Assembly: GCA_021151835.1 (NCBI GenBank)
Contig: JAGKWO010000002.1
Coordinates: 62,001-126,000 of the forward strand
Length of the DNA: 64,000 nt
Reading direction: 5' to 3'
Source of the DNA: Gammaproteobacteria bacterium
Lineage (GTDB): Bacteria > Pseudomonadota > Gammaproteobacteria > Pseudomonadales > Cellvibrionaceae
Below are positions 63,724 to 64,000 of the stretch, piece after piece. Both the position numbers and the translations under genes were made by a program. How positions within the stretch are numbered: the first letter of the stretch is position 1; each line of letters begins with the position of its first letter. The notes beneath the pieces were generated by a model. It saw only the letters and a program-made list of their open reading frames with translations. It searched no databases and was not told the origin of the DNA.

Positions 63724-64000
63724 CTATTTATCTTTCGACAGCGGGACATCAGTACCCGGTGTAACCTTTTTCGTCGGGCCTTCCGCCGTAGGATTCACAT
63801 CGAAATCAAAAATATCTGTGGGCAACCATAATGTTGCACAGGCATTCGGAATATCCACCACACCGGAAATATGCCCTTGCACCGGCGCACAACCAAGGAT
63901 CGCGTATGCCTGGGCTTTACTGTAACCAAATTTGGTTAAATAATTAATTGCATTCAAACACGCCTGGCGATAAGCGACATGAACATCCAGATAATGTTGC
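63724..64000 (-). CDS. fmdA: Formamidase, C-terminal part only (runs off the right edge)
   Basis: The last 92 codons of an acetamidase/formamidase-family protein. Reading leftward from base 63999 gives YLDVHVAYRQACLNAINYL, AYAILGCAPVQGHISG and VVDIPNACATLWLPT, which match the conserved end of FmdA, and a lysine/aspartate-rich tail. The enzyme releases ammonia from formamide and short amides. The gene start is outside the window. It is followed by fmdB. The internal TTG at 63957 is not a start; the frame stays open to the edge. Confidence 0.9.
   Translation of the reverse strand, partial: QHYLDVHVAYRQACLNAINYLTKFGYSKAQAYAILGCAPVQGHISGVVDIPNACATLWLPTDIFDFDVNPTAEGPTKKVTPGTDVPLSKDK

Overview
The window is chromosomal DNA of a Gram-negative gammaproteobacterium. 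The gene set (RimB/RimK, RhlB, DODA dioxygenase, dGTPase, several c-di-GMP proteins, large TonB-dependent receptors, a Porin_7-like porin, intermediate GC) best fits Cellvibrionaceae, possibly Cellvibrio. That placement is inference from gene content and protein style, not from a marker gene. I see no rRNA, tRNA, CRISPR array, transposase or prophage.

Layout. 1-4860 (minus): a Kup K+ transporter cut by the left edge, a short KdpD/KdpE two-component pair and an aromatic/aspartate aminotransferase. 5035-9542 (plus): cobalamin nucleotide-loop assembly (cobT, cobS, cobU, cobC), then a MATE exporter. 9621-16346 (minus): a peptide-use unit of TonB receptor, POT oligopeptide transporter and M2 peptidase lipoprotein. 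16770-22458: HAD phosphatase, LysR divergent from an NAD(P)-binding oxidoreductase, TetR divergent from a stand-alone FabF, and hisC. 22532-29469: signalling genes, with a STAS protein, a GAF-PAS-GGDEF-EAL protein convergent with rimB-rimK, and a membrane diguanylate cyclase. 29473-33735: VanZ-like protein, DUF6748 protein, dgt and a porin.

34074-46793 (plus) is a complete urea-use locus: allophanate hydrolase, biotin-dependent urea carboxylase, a GntR regulator and the urea ABC transporter urtABCDE. Urea is imported, carboxylated to allophanate and hydrolysed to ammonia and CO2 without urease. A sigma-54-like promoter, an NtrC-like site and a palindrome precede it. Three REP/BIME repeats and one long stem-forming repeat sit between its genes. 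A second copy of the stem-forming repeat lies between fmdA and fmdB at the right end, so both copies are in nitrogen-release loci.

47039-54254: a REC-REC-degenerate GGDEF protein, DODA dioxygenase, EamA transporter, RhlB helicase, glutamine amidotransferase-like protein, VIT/CCC1 transporter and a TetR regulator with a clear operator. 54707-63108: a DUF1549/DUF1553 plus DUF1501 pair of the kind best known from Planctomycetes, a secreted metallo-beta-lactamase-fold enzyme and a large TonB receptor. 63161-64000 (minus): FmdB and the C-terminal part of formamidase FmdA, cut by the right edge.

The most unusual points are the covarying palindromic repeat (40437-40548 and 63574-63673), the REP insertions and local duplications in the urea operon, the Planctomycete-type pair with a candidate sigma-54 promoter, the EAL protein next to rimBK, and an orphan terminator that may end a small RNA (about 58716-58870).
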